From Halopiger aswanensis (GTDB taxonomy: Archaea > Halobacteriota > Halobacteria > Halobacteriales > Natrialbaceae): a stretch of DNA of 64,000 nt. Position 1 is the first letter of the stretch. The number at the start of each line of letters is the position of its first letter. The notes under the pieces are model-generated. The model worked only from the letters and a program-made list of their open reading frames with translations. It did no database searches and had not been told where the DNA came from. A program made the position numbers and the translations under genes. Positions 36,653 through 45,332 of the stretch are shown here, in pieces. The stretch is taken from assembly GCF_003610195.1 (NCBI RefSeq), contig NZ_RAPO01000002.1:1302001-1366000 (forward strand), written 5' to 3'.

Positions 36653-37681
36653 CTACGACTCGAGCGACAGGACCAGTGTTTCGCCATCGCGCTCGAACTC
36701 GGAGCCGAAGGGCTCGGATAGTTCACGCATCCGTTCTCGGGACCACGAAGCCGCGTCGGCGGTCGCCTCGTGGACGGCGCAGTTGTCGATCTCCGTCGGA
36801 TAAAGTCGCAGTTCGGTCGGGTCCCCATCCGGGGTCACCGAGAGCACGAAGAGAAAGCTCCGATCGTTTCGCAACTCGTCGTCGACCGCGTAGTCGTCGA
36901 CGAAATCGCCGGTGTCGTACAGGATCGGACAGCCGTCGTGCACTTCGATCCCCTGAAAGACGTGGGCGCTGTGGCCGTGGACGACGTCGACGCCCTGATC
37001 GACCAGCCAGCGACCGAACTCCCGAAACGCCGGCGGCGGCTCCGCGACCATGTTCGGGCCCCAGTGGAGGGACGCGACGAGCAGGTCCGGATCGGTCGCT
37101 CGCGCGCGCTCGAGTGCCTCCCGAGTCCGCTCGACGGTCGCCGCGTCGTCGACGTCGATTTCGATCCGCGCAGTTCCGGGAGACGTCTCGTCGGCCGCGT
37201 ACTCCGGCGTGTTGTCGGTCAGCGAAACGACGGCGACGTCGAGCGCCTCCTCCTCACCGCCAACGCGTCGAACCGCCGGCTCGAGCGCGTCGTCGATCGT
37301 ATCCCCCGCGCCCGCGTGGTCGATTCCGGCCTCGTCTAACCGCTCGAGGGTGTCCCGCAGCGCGACGTCCTCGTAGTCGAGCACGTGGTTGTTCGCGAGC
37401 GCGCAGATATCGACGCCGGCCGCCTCGAGGGCGGGCACCGCCCAGTTCGGATCCGCGCGGAAGTGAAACGGCCTGCGCGTACGAGACCACTTTCGGCCCC
37501 GCGTCGAGAGGACGCACTCGAGGTTGATCACGAGCGCATCGAGCGCTTGCAGCCGCTCGTGGACGGTCCCCCACACCGCGTCGATCGAGCGGTGTTGCTG
37601 GCGATCGTCGACGAGGCGACCGAGCATCACGTCGCCGGTGAACCCGATTCGGACGGTGCGTTCGTGATCGCCGTCGGCCAT
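36653..37681 (-). CDS. CapA family protein (poly-gamma-glutamate synthesis type)
   Basis: 342 residues from ATG 37681; the frame extends upstream to 37954, but that part belongs to the divergent promoter and the MoaE fusion start. The metallophosphatase-like CapA fold has GFTGDVMLGR, INLECVLSTRG, ALANNHVLDYEDVALRDTLE and HWGPNM...HGHSAHVFQG. Bacterial CapA acts in polyglutamate capsules; the haloarchaeal role is unproven. No signal peptide or membrane helix is seen. Confidence 0.88.
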   Translation of the reverse strand: MADGDHERTVRIGFTGDVMLGRLVDDRQQHRSIDAVWGTVHERLQALDALVINLECVLSTRGRKWSRTRRPFHFRADPNWAVPALEAAGVDICALANNHVLDYEDVALRDTLERLDEAGIDHAGAGDTIDDALEPAVRRVGGEEEALDVAVVSLTDNTPEYAADETSPGTARIEIDVDDAATVERTREALERARATDPDLLVASLHWGPNMVAEPPPAFREFGRWLVDQGVDVVHGHSAHVFQGIEVHDGCPILYDTGDFVDDYAVDDELRNDRSFLFVLSVTPDGDPTELRLYPTEIDNCAVHEATADAASWSRERMRELSEPFGSEFERDGETLVLSLES

Positions 37682-37813
37682 ATCGACGGTTCGCGAGCCG
37701 TGCGCAAAACGGTCGGGGACCGTTTCACCTCGTCCGACTCGGATCGCTCTCGGCCGGCTCGATATCCGTTCGTCAGCGACAGCTACAAACCCCGACCCGT
37801 CCATATTTCGGGT

Positions 37814-38647
37814 ATGCACGTACTCGGCATTCTCGACCGCGGGGCGGACGACGGGACCCTCGAGCGGGTCGTCGACCGAGTGGTCGATCAACTCTCCGCG
37901 CGCGGGCGAGTCGGCGTCGTCAGATACGACGCGACGATCGCCGACGGCACCCACGCCGCGCGAGAGACGGCGATCGGCGGCGACGTCACCTACGAACTCG
38001 GCGCCGACGGCGATTGGACCGCGACCGGAACGGGGCTGTCAGTACAGGGCGCGCTCGATCAACTGGCGACCGACTGCGAGTACGCCGTCGTCGTCGGCGT
38101 CTCGGACCTGCGGTATCCGGCGCTGGTCGTCGGCGACGACGCAGACGTTCCCGAAACCGCAGGCGACGTCATCGGGGCCATCGACGCGCCCACGGACATC
38201 GACGGCAGCCTCGTCGACGACCTCGAGGCCGCCGAACCCCACCGCACCCTCGAGTCGATCGTCGCCGACGTGAAACGGTCCCCGAAGGCAGATCGGTCGG
38301 GTGCGATCGCGACCTTCACCGGCCGCGTCCGCGCGAAAGACGACGAGGACGACGCGCGCACCCAGTACCTCGAGTTCGAGAAGTACGAAGGCGTGGCCGA
38401 CCAGCGGATGGCCGCCATCGAATCGGAACTCGAGGCCCGCGACGGCGTGCTCGAGGTGGAACTCTACCACCGAACGGGCGTCGTGGAGGACGGCGAGGAC
38501 ATCGTCTACGTCGTCGTGCTCGCAGGCCACCGTGAGGAGGCGTTTCGGACCGTCGAAGACGGGATCAATCGGTTGAAGGACGAAGTCCCACTGTTCAAGA
38601 AAGAGGTTACAGTCGAGGACGAGTTTTGGGTGCACGACCGATCCTGA
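37814..38647 (+). CDS. moaE: MobB-like/MoaE fusion, molybdopterin synthase large subunit
   Basis: 277 residues from ATG 37814. The C-terminal MoaE domain has ATFTGRVRAKD, YLEFEKYEGVADQRMAAIE, VELYHRTGVVEDGEDIVYVVVLAGHR and KKEVTVEDEFWV, the catalytic-Lys region. The N-terminal third (1-120) resembles MobB, but the P-loop GxxxxGKT is missing (GILDRGADDGTLE). MoaE with MoaD makes molybdopterin from cyclic pyranopterin. moaD is not adjacent. It is divergent from the CapA gene. Confidence 0.9.
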   Translation: MHVLGILDRGADDGTLERVVDRVVDQLSARGRVGVVRYDATIADGTHAARETAIGGDVTYELGADGDWTATGTGLSVQGALDQLATDCEYAVVVGVSDLRYPALVVGDDADVPETAGDVIGAIDAPTDIDGSLVDDLEAAEPHRTLESIVADVKRSPKADRSGAIATFTGRVRAKDDEDDARTQYLEFEKYEGVADQRMAAIESELEARDGVLEVELYHRTGVVEDGEDIVYVVVLAGHREEAFRTVEDGINRLKDEVPLFKKEVTVEDEFWVHDRS

Positions 38648-38897
38648 GACGATATATTAATGGGTATTTATATAGAAATTAATGACTGACGCGAGAAGGC
38701 GATTCTTAATCAATCGATAACGAGGCCGCAGCGATAATGAGTTAGAAGCGGTTATAAAATTTCTCGAGCTTTCTAAGCCGGCAGTAAAACGTATCGTAAA
38801 TGAGAATAAAACGTTGCTTACACCCCAGATCGCTGAAGGCAATCGAAAATTCGCTAATCATCCGCCCTTTATAACATATTCCCTCCATAAGGCGTTG
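38648..38897. other. AT-rich intergenic island
   Basis: About 250 bases much richer in A+T than the rest of the window (for example TATATTAATG, ATTTATATAG, TTATAAAATTTC). The frame of the downstream DUF7123-like gene is open from 38721 but lacks ATG until 38898, and its codons are atypical (LELSKPAVKRIVNEN could be read). A TATA-like TTTATAAC (38868-38875) is 27 bases before the ATG at 38898. Probably promoter DNA, possibly remnant of acquired sequence. Confidence 0.4.
38868..38875 (+). promoter_or_regulatory. TATA-like box (TTTATAAC)
   Basis: Centre is about 27 bases upstream of the ATG at 38898, which supports that start and a leaderless mRNA. Confidence 0.5.
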
Positions 38898-39143
38898 ATG
38901 TCGATGAGCACGACAGCCCAACCCTCCACGGAAAGCAAAGAACGCCGCCTCAAACGCTACCTGCGCGAACGCGCAGAAGACGGAGAGCTGTACTTCAAAG
39001 GCAAGTTCATCGCAGACGAGGTCGGTATGTCCCCGAAAGAGATCGGCGCGCTGATGGTCAAGCTCTCGGAATCGGCCACCGACCTCGAGGTCGAGAAGTG
39101 GTCGTACACGAGCGCGACGACCTGGCGCGTCGAGACGGCGTAA
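38898..39143 (+). CDS. Small DUF7123-like winged-helix protein
   Basis: 81 residues from ATG 38898 (ATG 38904 is possible). The core ERRLKRYLRERAEDGELYFKGKFIADEVGMSPKEIGALMVKL is a compact helix-turn-helix followed by a wing (EVEKWSYTSATTWRVETA). Many haloarchaea have this gene; no target is known. The family name is from memory. The AT-rich promoter hints at high expression. Confidence 0.8.
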   Translation: MSMSTTAQPSTESKERRLKRYLRERAEDGELYFKGKFIADEVGMSPKEIGALMVKLSESATDLEVEKWSYTSATTWRVETA

Positions 39144-39307
39144 TGCCGATGCCATCGACGTACGCACCGACTGCCACCCTACCGACACGCTCCGCCCCCT
39201 GACCCACCTCACGTACGTGGATCGCTGCGCCACGCGACACACCACGCACACACGCCATACACTCCACGTGCCGGCGCGTCGTCGACGCCATCCGGCACAC
39301 CCGCTCT

Positions 39308-39347
39308 GATCGAGCCCCGCTCGATCGGTTCCCGCGATCCGTTTTTT
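39308..39347 (+). terminator. Hairpin plus T6 run
   Basis: GATCGAG (39308-39314), spacer CCCCG, CTCGATC (39320-39326) form a perfect 7-bp stem. A run of six T follows at 39342-39347, 15 bases after the stem. Archaeal polymerase stops at T-runs, so this could end the transcript begun at 38898. Confidence 0.4.
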
Positions 39348-39439
39348 GCAGCCGATTCATCCGACCAGCGCTCGGACCGAATACGAGTCGATCGTATCGG
39401 ACACCGGACGACGCCGACCGGGTTCTCCGAGGCAGTCGA

Positions 39440-39446
39440 TTTATAC
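39440..39446 (+). promoter_or_regulatory. TATA-like box (TTTATAC)
   Basis: About 27 bases upstream of ATG 39470 of the M50 protease gene. Confidence 0.45.
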
Positions 39447-39469
39447 GAACCGATGACGAACCACGAGTG

Positions 39470-40624
39470 ATGGACGACGGCGACGCGTCCGGGTTGAAGC
39501 CGACCGAGGCGACCGGGCTGCTCGAGGACGGCCCACCGCGCGAACGAATCGAGTCAGTGTTCGCGATCTACGAGACGCGGGTCGAAGACGAGCAACTGAT
39601 TTACTACGGTGATCCGCTGAAACCGCCCGAACAGCTCGTTCGAGAGCTGTGGCCGGTGTTCAGGGATTCGGGATACGACCTCGAGTTGACGACCCGCCAC
39701 GGCGAGTACGTCCTCGTCGCCGAACCGACGAACATCGGCATCGACGGGGTTCCCTGGACGAACCTCGTCCTGCTCGGCCTGACGGTCATCTCGACGCTGT
39801 TCGCCGGGTCGATGTGGTACCACATCGATCCGATCGCCAATCCGGGCGAGATCTGGAAGGCCTGGCCGTTCACCGTCTCGATTCTGGGCGTGCTGGGTAT
39901 CCACGAGATGGGCCACTACGTGATGAGTCGCTACCACAACGTCGACGCCTCCCTCCCGTATTTCATCCCGATCCCGACGCTCATCGGGACGATGGGCGCG
40001 GTCATCAAGATGAAAGGCCGGATCCCGAACCGGAAGGCGCTGTTCGACATCGGCGTCGCCGGCCCGCTGGCCGGCCTCGTCGCGACGGTGGTCGTCACCG
40101 TCATCGGCCTTCACTTACCCCCCGTGACCGCCCCCGAGACGGTGGTCCAGGATCCCAACGCCATTCAGATCCAACTGGGGTATCCGGCGCTGCTCGAGTG
40201 GCTGGCCGCGGCGTTCGATCAGCCGCTGTACCGAGACGATCCGGCGACGGCGGTGAACCCGGTCGTCATCGGCGGCTGGGTCGGGATGTTCATTACGTTC
40301 CTCAACCTGATCCCGGTCGGGCAACTCGACGGCGGTCACATCCTCCGGGCGATGGCCGGCGAGTACCAGGAATCGATCGCGGCGCTCGTGCCGGGTGTCC
40401 TCTTCGGCCTGGCAGCGTACCTCTACTACATCCTCGATTACAGCGGCAACTCGGTCGCGATCTGGGCGTTCTGGGGCGTCTTTACCGCGGTGCTGGCGTC
40501 GGTCGGGCCAGCACATCCCATCCGCGACGAGTCGCTGGGCGGCTGGCGGTTCGTCCTCGGGCTGGTCACGTTCGGCCTCGGACTGTTGTGTTTCATGGCG
40601 GTCCCGATCGCCATCATCGAGTAG
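39470..40624 (+). CDS. M50 (site-2-type) membrane metalloprotease
   Basis: 384 residues from ATG 39470 (a GTG directly precedes it). The soluble N-terminal domain (1-95) is acidic. Catalytic HEMGH (H145, E146, H149) lies in a membrane segment, and GQLDGGHILRAMAGEY gives the third ligand. About seven helices are seen. Unlike the M50 gene at 32130 it has no PDZ repeats. Probably an intramembrane protease; substrate unknown. Confidence 0.9.
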   Translation: MDDGDASGLKPTEATGLLEDGPPRERIESVFAIYETRVEDEQLIYYGDPLKPPEQLVRELWPVFRDSGYDLELTTRHGEYVLVAEPTNIGIDGVPWTNLVLLGLTVISTLFAGSMWYHIDPIANPGEIWKAWPFTVSILGVLGIHEMGHYVMSRYHNVDASLPYFIPIPTLIGTMGAVIKMKGRIPNRKALFDIGVAGPLAGLVATVVVTVIGLHLPPVTAPETVVQDPNAIQIQLGYPALLEWLAAAFDQPLYRDDPATAVNPVVIGGWVGMFITFLNLIPVGQLDGGHILRAMAGEYQESIAALVPGVLFGLAAYLYYILDYSGNSVAIWAFWGVFTAVLASVGPAHPIRDESLGGWRFVLGLVTFGLGLLCFMAVPIAIIE

Positions 40625-40666
40625 CGAGTCGGACGGGGTTTCTCGAGCGAGTACAGTTGCCGTCCG

Positions 40667-41569
40667 CTATTCGCCGTGCGTGTAGCCCCGGTCAGCGAGC
40701 GGCTCTCCGTCGAGGGTAATCCCGTCCTCGGGATCGACAACGGAGCCGATCACCGAGATAGCAACACTCGTCTCCGACCGAACGGCCTCGAGCGCATCTT
40801 CGGGAATCGTCGCGACGAGTTCGAAGTCCTCGCCGAAGGTCGTCGCGTACTCGAGGGCCTCGCGCTCGCCGTCCGCAATGTCTCGCACCGCGTCCGCGAT
40901 CGGAACCGCGTCCGAGTCGATCGCGAAGCCGCAGTCGCTGGCCTCCGCCAGTTGGTGCAGCGAGCGGGCGAGCCCGTCGCTCGAGTCCATCATCGCCGTC
41001 GCATGCGATGCGAAGGCGCGGCCGGCCTGCACGCGAGGCCCGAATCGGAACAATTCGTTCGCGCGTTCGCGCTGGGCGGCATCGTCCTCGCGGTCGGCGC
41101 GGCGGAACAGCTCGAGGCCGGCGGCGCTTCGGCCGAGCGTCCCGGTGACACAGACGAGGTCACCGGACTCTGCCCCACTCCGTTCGACCGGATCGTCCGT
41201 CCGCCCGATGGCCGTCGTCGCCACCGTAAACTCGGCGTGCTCGTCGAGGTCGCCGCCGACGTACTCGGCGTCGACGCGCTCGCAGACGTCCCGCGCGCCG
41301 CGCACGAACGCGAGCAGTTCGTCGCGGTCGAACTCGGGCACGGCGTAGGCGGCGACGGCGGCCGTGGCATCGGCGCCCATCGCCGCAACGTCCGACAGCG
41401 ACGCGCCGACGGCCCGCCAGCCGGCCGTGTACCGCGTGGTGCCGTCGGGAAAGTCCGTCCGCTCGTGGAGCATGTCCGTGGTCACGACCAGTCCGTCGAT
41501 GGCTGCCGCGTCGTCGCCGGCGGCCGCGAGTTCCCCCTCCAGCAGCGCCAGTGCGGCGCGTTCGTCCAT
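40667..41569 (-). CDS. thiL: Thiamine-phosphate kinase
   Basis: 300 residues. IDGLVVTTDMLHERTDFPDGTTRYTAGWRAVGASLSDVAAMGA matches the ThiL/PurM-like N-terminal domain, with AMMDSSDGLARSLHQLA and TTFGEDFELVATIPE in the ATP-binding part. It phosphorylates thiamine phosphate to the active diphosphate. No other thiamine gene is nearby. It is divergent from the S19e gene with 132 bases between. Confidence 0.93.
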   Translation of the reverse strand: MDERAALALLEGELAAAGDDAAAIDGLVVTTDMLHERTDFPDGTTRYTAGWRAVGASLSDVAAMGADATAAVAAYAVPEFDRDELLAFVRGARDVCERVDAEYVGGDLDEHAEFTVATTAIGRTDDPVERSGAESGDLVCVTGTLGRSAAGLELFRRADREDDAAQRERANELFRFGPRVQAGRAFASHATAMMDSSDGLARSLHQLAEASDCGFAIDSDAVPIADAVRDIADGEREALEYATTFGEDFELVATIPEDALEAVRSETSVAISVIGSVVDPEDGITLDGEPLADRGYTHGE

Positions 41570-41670
41570 ACTCCCCGTTCATACTCGAGGACGAAAAACG
41601 GTCCGGGATGCGGTGACAGTGTGCGCGGAGCGGGGCGAGGTGGGGCCGCCGAGCGCCGCGATACGATGGT

Positions 41671-41677
41671 CTTAAAT
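41671..41677 (+). promoter_or_regulatory. TATA-like box (CTTAAAT)
   Basis: About 27 bases upstream of the S19e ATG at 41702, no Shine-Dalgarno seen. Confidence 0.5.
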
Positions 41678-41701
41678 GCCGCGGACGGAAACCACAGCCC
41701 A

Positions 41702-42157
41702 ATGGCTACGATGTACGACGTTCCGGCGGACGCCCTCATCGAGGCGCTCGCCGAGGACCTCGAGGAACGGCTCGACGAACCCGACTGGGCGCAGTTCGCA
41801 AAGACCGGCGTCGACCGCGAACTGCCCCCCGAACAGGAGGACTTCTGGGCGACCCGCGCGGCCAGCCTCCTGCGCAAGGTCGCCGACCGCGGTCCGGTCG
41901 GTGTCGAACGACTCGCGACCGAGTACGGCGGCGGTAAGCCCGGCTCGAACCGCTACCGCGTCGCGCCGGACAAGCGCGCCGACGGCTCGCGGAACCTGAT
42001 CCGGACGATCCTCCAGCAGCTCGAGGAGGAAGACCTCGTCGAGACGGCCGAAGGTGAAGGGCGCCGCGTCACGCCCGAGGGCCAGAGTCTCCTCGACGAC
42101 ACCGCCGGCAACGTTCTCGAGGACCTCGACCGACCGGAACTCGAGCGCTACGCGTAA
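41702..42157 (+). CDS. rps19e: 30S ribosomal protein S19e
   Basis: 151 residues from ATG 41702. ATMYDVPADALIEALAEDL, TRAASLLRKVADRGPVGVERL, YGGGKPGSNRYRVAPDKRADGS and LVETAEGEGRRVTPEGQ are S19e blocks. It is needed for small-subunit assembly in archaea and eukaryotes. The order S19e, PDCD5-like protein, PP-loop protein is common in archaea. Confidence 0.97.
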   Translation: MATMYDVPADALIEALAEDLEERLDEPDWAQFAKTGVDRELPPEQEDFWATRAASLLRKVADRGPVGVERLATEYGGGKPGSNRYRVAPDKRADGSRNLIRTILQQLEEEDLVETAEGEGRRVTPEGQSLLDDTAGNVLEDLDRPELERYA

Positions 42158-42254
42158 GCCGATTGCCGACTTTTCGCGCGAGCTACCCCCTCAGCGGCCG
42201 CTCTGGCGACCGTCGTCCGTAATCATTTTCCCGCCTGCAACGTAAAGTGCGGAC

Positions 42255-42605
42255 ATGAGCGAACGCCCAGACGACGACCGACTCGAGGAACTGCGAGAGC
42301 AGAAGATGGAGGAGCTACAGGAGCGGGCCGAATCGCAACAGGGCGGGGAGGCCCAGGAGGCCGCACAGCAGCAGGCCGAAGCCCAGAAGAAGGCGGTGCT
42401 GCGCAAGCACTTGACCGACGACGCCCGCAAGCGGCTCAACACGGTCAAGATGAGCAAGCCGCAGTTCGGCGAGCAAGTCGAGCGACAGGTCATTACGCTG
42501 GCCCGCAGCGGCCGCATTCAGGGCAAGATCGACGACGACAAGATGAAACAGCTGCTGAAGGAGCTGAAACCCGACTCCAAGAGCTTCGACATCCAGCGAC
42601 GCTGA
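42255..42605 (+). CDS. PDCD5-like DNA-binding protein
   Basis: 116 residues. It has a long charged N-terminal helix ([18 protein letters not shown], then a Gln-rich stretch) and then the PDCD5 core [44 protein letters not shown] and [18 protein letters not shown]. Archaeal members are DNA-binding proteins; the eukaryotic one is linked to apoptosis. Its stop TGA overlaps the next ATG by one base. Confidence 0.94.
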   Translation: MSERPDDDRLEELREQKMEELQERAESQQGGEAQEAAQQQAEAQKKAVLRKHLTDDARKRLNTVKMSKPQFGEQVERQVITLARSGRIQGKIDDDKMKQLLKELKPDSKSFDIQRR

Positions 42606-43204
42606 TGGAGCTCGGACTGCTCTACAGCGCGGGCAAGGACTCGACGCTCGCGGCGCTTCTCCTCGAGGAGTTTTACGACGTCACCCTCGTCACGGGTCAC
42701 TTCGGCATCAGCGACGACTGGCAACACGCCCGCGAGACCGCCGACTCGCTCGGCTTCGAGTTCGAGCGGCTCGAGCTCGATCCCGACGTCGCCCGCGAGG
42801 CCGTCGACGTCATGCTCGAGGACGGCTTCCCGCGAAACGGCATCCAGCGGGTCCACGAACACGCGCTCGAGCGGCTTGCGGCCGCGGAGTCAGGGTTCGA
42901 CGCCGTCGCCGACGGCACCCGCCGGGACGACCGCGTGCCGACGATTTCGCGCGCCCAGGCCCAGAGCCTCGAGGATCGCCACGGCGTCGACTACGTCTCG
43001 CCGCTCTCGGGGTTCGGCCGCGGCGCGGTCGATCGGCTCGTCGACGCGACCCTCGAGGTGACGGTCGGCCCGAGCGAGGAGATCAGCCGGGCGGACTACG
43101 AGGCCGAACTGCGGACGCTGATCGCCGAGCGGGAGGGGCCCGCCGCGGTCGGCGACGTCTTCCCAGATCACGAGCAGACGTACGTGACCGGCGTTCGTCG
43201 GTAA
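42605..43204 (+). CDS. PP-loop ATPase of the PDCD5 neighbourhood (COG2117/DUF7411-like)
   Basis: 199 residues. The PP-loop LLYSAGKDSTLAAL is in the first 15 residues; such enzymes adenylate a substrate before amidation or thiolation, as in tRNA modification. EADGTRRDDRVPTISRAQAQSLEDRHG is conserved in the archaeal group. No CxxC pair is present. It is coupled to the PDCD5-like gene by one overlapping base. The substrate is unknown; tRNA modification is a guess. Confidence 0.85.
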   Translation: MELGLLYSAGKDSTLAALLLEEFYDVTLVTGHFGISDDWQHARETADSLGFEFERLELDPDVAREAVDVMLEDGFPRNGIQRVHEHALERLAAAESGFDAVADGTRRDDRVPTISRAQAQSLEDRHGVDYVSPLSGFGRGAVDRLVDATLEVTVGPSEEISRADYEAELRTLIAEREGPAAVGDVFPDHEQTYVTGVRR

Positions 43205-43286
43205 CTGGCGGCAGCTGATCGCCGCTCGAGGGAGACCGCCGTCGACGATGAAAGGATAGAAGTTCGCCGTCGGCGAACCAACTGCC

Positions 43287-44585
43287 ATGTACGACGGGAT
43301 CAAGGGCTTTCGCGATTTCTACCCCGGCGAGATGGCCGCCAGGCGCGAGACCATCGACACGCTGGAGGACACCGCCCGGCGGTACGGCTTCCGGGAGATC
43401 GGGACGCCCGCCCTAGAGCGCGCCGAGATGTGGACCGACAAGAGCGGCGACGACATCGTCGACGAACTGTACTCCTTCGAGGATCAGGGCGGTCGCCACG
43501 TGACGCTCACGCCCGAACTCACGCCGACGGTCGCCCGGATGGTCGTCGCCAAGCAACAGGAACTCTCGAAGCCGATCAAGTGGTTCTCGACGCGGCCGTT
43601 CTGGCGCTACGAGCAGGTTCAGCAGGGCCGCCAGCGCGAGTTCTACCAGACCAACGTCGACATCTTCGGCTCCTCGGAGCCCGAAGCCGACGCCGAAATT
43701 CTCGCGTGGGCCGCCGACGCCCTGACGAACCTCGGCCTCACCGGCGATCACTTCGAGTTCCGGATCTCCCACCGCGACATCCTCGGGGGCGTCCTCGAGA
43801 CCTACGACGCCGATGTCGACGTCGACGACGCCATCCGCGCGGTCGACAAGTCGGGCAAACTCTCGACGGCCGAGTACCACGACCTGCTCGTCGAGGCCGG
43901 CCTCGACTACGACCAGGCCGCCGAGTTCGACGACCTGATCGCCGGCGGCGACTTGGAGGAGGTCAAGGCCTTCGCCGACACCGAGCGCGTCACCGCGGCC
44001 GTCGACAACCTCCAGAACGTGCTCGACGCGGCAGAGGACTTCGGCGCCCGCGACTACTGTACGATCTCACTCGAGACGGCCCGCGGGCTGGACTACTACA
44101 CGGGCGTCGTCTTCGAGTGTTTCGACTCCGCCGGCGAGGTCTCGCGGTCGATCTTCGGCGGCGGCCGCTACGACGACCTGATCGAGCAGTTCGGCGGCCA
44201 GCCGACGCCCGCGGTCGGCGTCGCGCCCGGCCACGCGACGCTGTCGCTGCTCTGCCAGCGGGCGGGCGTCTGGCCTGAAGAGGAAGTGACGACCGACTAC
44301 TACGTCCTCCAGATCGGGGACACGCGCCCGGAAGCGGCCCGCATCTCGCGGGCCCTGCGCGAGCGCGGCCACGTCGTCGAGACCGACGTCGCCGGCCGCT
44401 CGTTCGGCTCGCAGTTGAACTACGCCGACTCGATCAACGCCGAGACGGTCGTCATCGCCGGCGAGCAGGATCTGGAGAACGACGAGGTGACGATCAAGGA
44501 CATGGAATCGGGCGACCAGACGCAGGTTCCGGTCGACGAGTTCCCCGGCAGCCACGAGCGACCGACGTACGACGACTTCGTCTGA
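43287..44585 (+). CDS. hisS: Histidyl-tRNA synthetase
   Basis: 432 residues. Class II motif 2 is STRPFWRYEQVQQGRQREFYQ, the His-specific GLDYYTGVVFE block and motif 3 GGGRYDDLIEQFGG are clear, with the C-terminal anticodon domain (YYVLQIGDTRPEAARISRAL). It charges tRNA-His. It stands alone; the next gene begins 145 bases further. Confidence 0.97.
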   Translation: MYDGIKGFRDFYPGEMAARRETIDTLEDTARRYGFREIGTPALERAEMWTDKSGDDIVDELYSFEDQGGRHVTLTPELTPTVARMVVAKQQELSKPIKWFSTRPFWRYEQVQQGRQREFYQTNVDIFGSSEPEADAEILAWAADALTNLGLTGDHFEFRISHRDILGGVLETYDADVDVDDAIRAVDKSGKLSTAEYHDLLVEAGLDYDQAAEFDDLIAGGDLEEVKAFADTERVTAAVDNLQNVLDAAEDFGARDYCTISLETARGLDYYTGVVFECFDSAGEVSRSIFGGGRYDDLIEQFGGQPTPAVGVAPGHATLSLLCQRAGVWPEEEVTTDYYVLQIGDTRPEAARISRALRERGHVVETDVAGRSFGSQLNYADSINAETVVIAGEQDLENDEVTIKDMESGDQTQVPVDEFPGSHERPTYDDFV

Positions 44586-44617
44586 ACGAGGATCAACTGG
44601 ACGACTTTCAACGCTGC

Positions 44618-44674
44618 TTATAAAACACCTCTATCGATTGGGACTCTTCCAGTCGGATTCCCGAACAACGGGAA
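44618..44674 (+). promoter_or_regulatory. TATA-like box and hairpin ahead of the DoxX gene
   Basis: CTTATAAAA (44618-44625), then TTCCCG (44658-44663), spacer AACAA, CGGGAA (44669-44674), a perfect 6-bp stem. The DoxX gene has a Shine-Dalgarno-like GAGGTGA just before its ATG at 44731, so an mRNA leader of about 80 bases holding the hairpin is possible. Confidence 0.35.
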
Positions 44675-44730
44675 CTACGAGCGCTCTTAACCCCGATTAG
44701 CGCCAACGTGCTACTGTGAGGTGAACCCCA

Positions 44731-45264
44731 ATGGCGACTAACGAAGCCACCATCAAGTGGCTCGGCAGACGGCAGGAGTTCGAGTACGCCGACGGCGTGG
44801 CGGGGTACACGTTGGTACTGATCCGACTCGTGGTCGGCTACTGGTTCCTCCACGCCGGGTGGACGAAGTTCGCGTTCGTCGCGGGCGAGCCGTTCGACGC
44901 GGCCGGCTACCTCGCGAACGCCGAAACGCCGATCGCGCCGCTGTTTGAACTCGTCGCTGGCACGCCGTGGCTGCTCGAGTTCACGAACGTGATGATCCCC
45001 CTCGGCGAGTTCCTCATCGGACTGGGGCTCATCCTCGGGGCGCTCGTGCGCTTGGCCGCCTTCTTCGGCGGCGTCCTGATGACGTTGTTCTACCTGGGCA
45101 ACGCCGACTGGGCGCACGGCTACGTCAACGGGGACCTGCTCGGGCTCCTCATGTTCGTGCTCGTCGGCGTCTTCGCCGCGGGCCGGCTCCTCGGCGTGGA
45201 CGCCTACCTCGAGGACACCGAGTTCGTGAAACAACGGCCGTGGCTGCGCTACCTCCTCGGCTAA
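44731..45264 (+). CDS. DoxX family membrane protein
   Basis: 177 residues with four to five helices. VLIRLVVGYWFLHAGWTKFAF and MIPLGEFLIGLGLILGALVRLAAFFGGVLMTLFYLGN are DoxX hallmarks, including the W/K and GE positions. The family includes thiosulfate:quinone oxidoreductase subunits and oxidative-stress proteins; the activity of this copy is unknown. Unusually for the window it carries a Shine-Dalgarno-like GAGGTGA. Confidence 0.9.
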   Translation: MATNEATIKWLGRRQEFEYADGVAGYTLVLIRLVVGYWFLHAGWTKFAFVAGEPFDAAGYLANAETPIAPLFELVAGTPWLLEFTNVMIPLGEFLIGLGLILGALVRLAAFFGGVLMTLFYLGNADWAHGYVNGDLLGLLMFVLVGVFAAGRLLGVDAYLEDTEFVKQRPWLRYLLG

Positions 45265-45332
45265 CCAGCCGGGGACGGCACCAAAATTGGAGTCGGTACT
45301 GAACGGTCGATGACGGCCGGCCTCCCACGCCG

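Larger units (their letters stand above)
39144..39469. other. Stretch without a gene (about 325 bases)
   Basis: No ORF with coding character on either strand. The first 150 bases are rich in C and A (many CAC/ACG repeats). A hairpin and T-run near 39308-39347 look like a terminator, and a TATA-like box at 39440-39446 serves the next gene. It may be the 3' UTR of the DUF7123-like mRNA. Confidence 0.4.

Noticed and set aside
44608-45234. Minus-strand frame opposite the DoxX gene
   Set aside because: Charge pattern and lack of motifs show a shadow; the plus strand carries the DoxX blocks.
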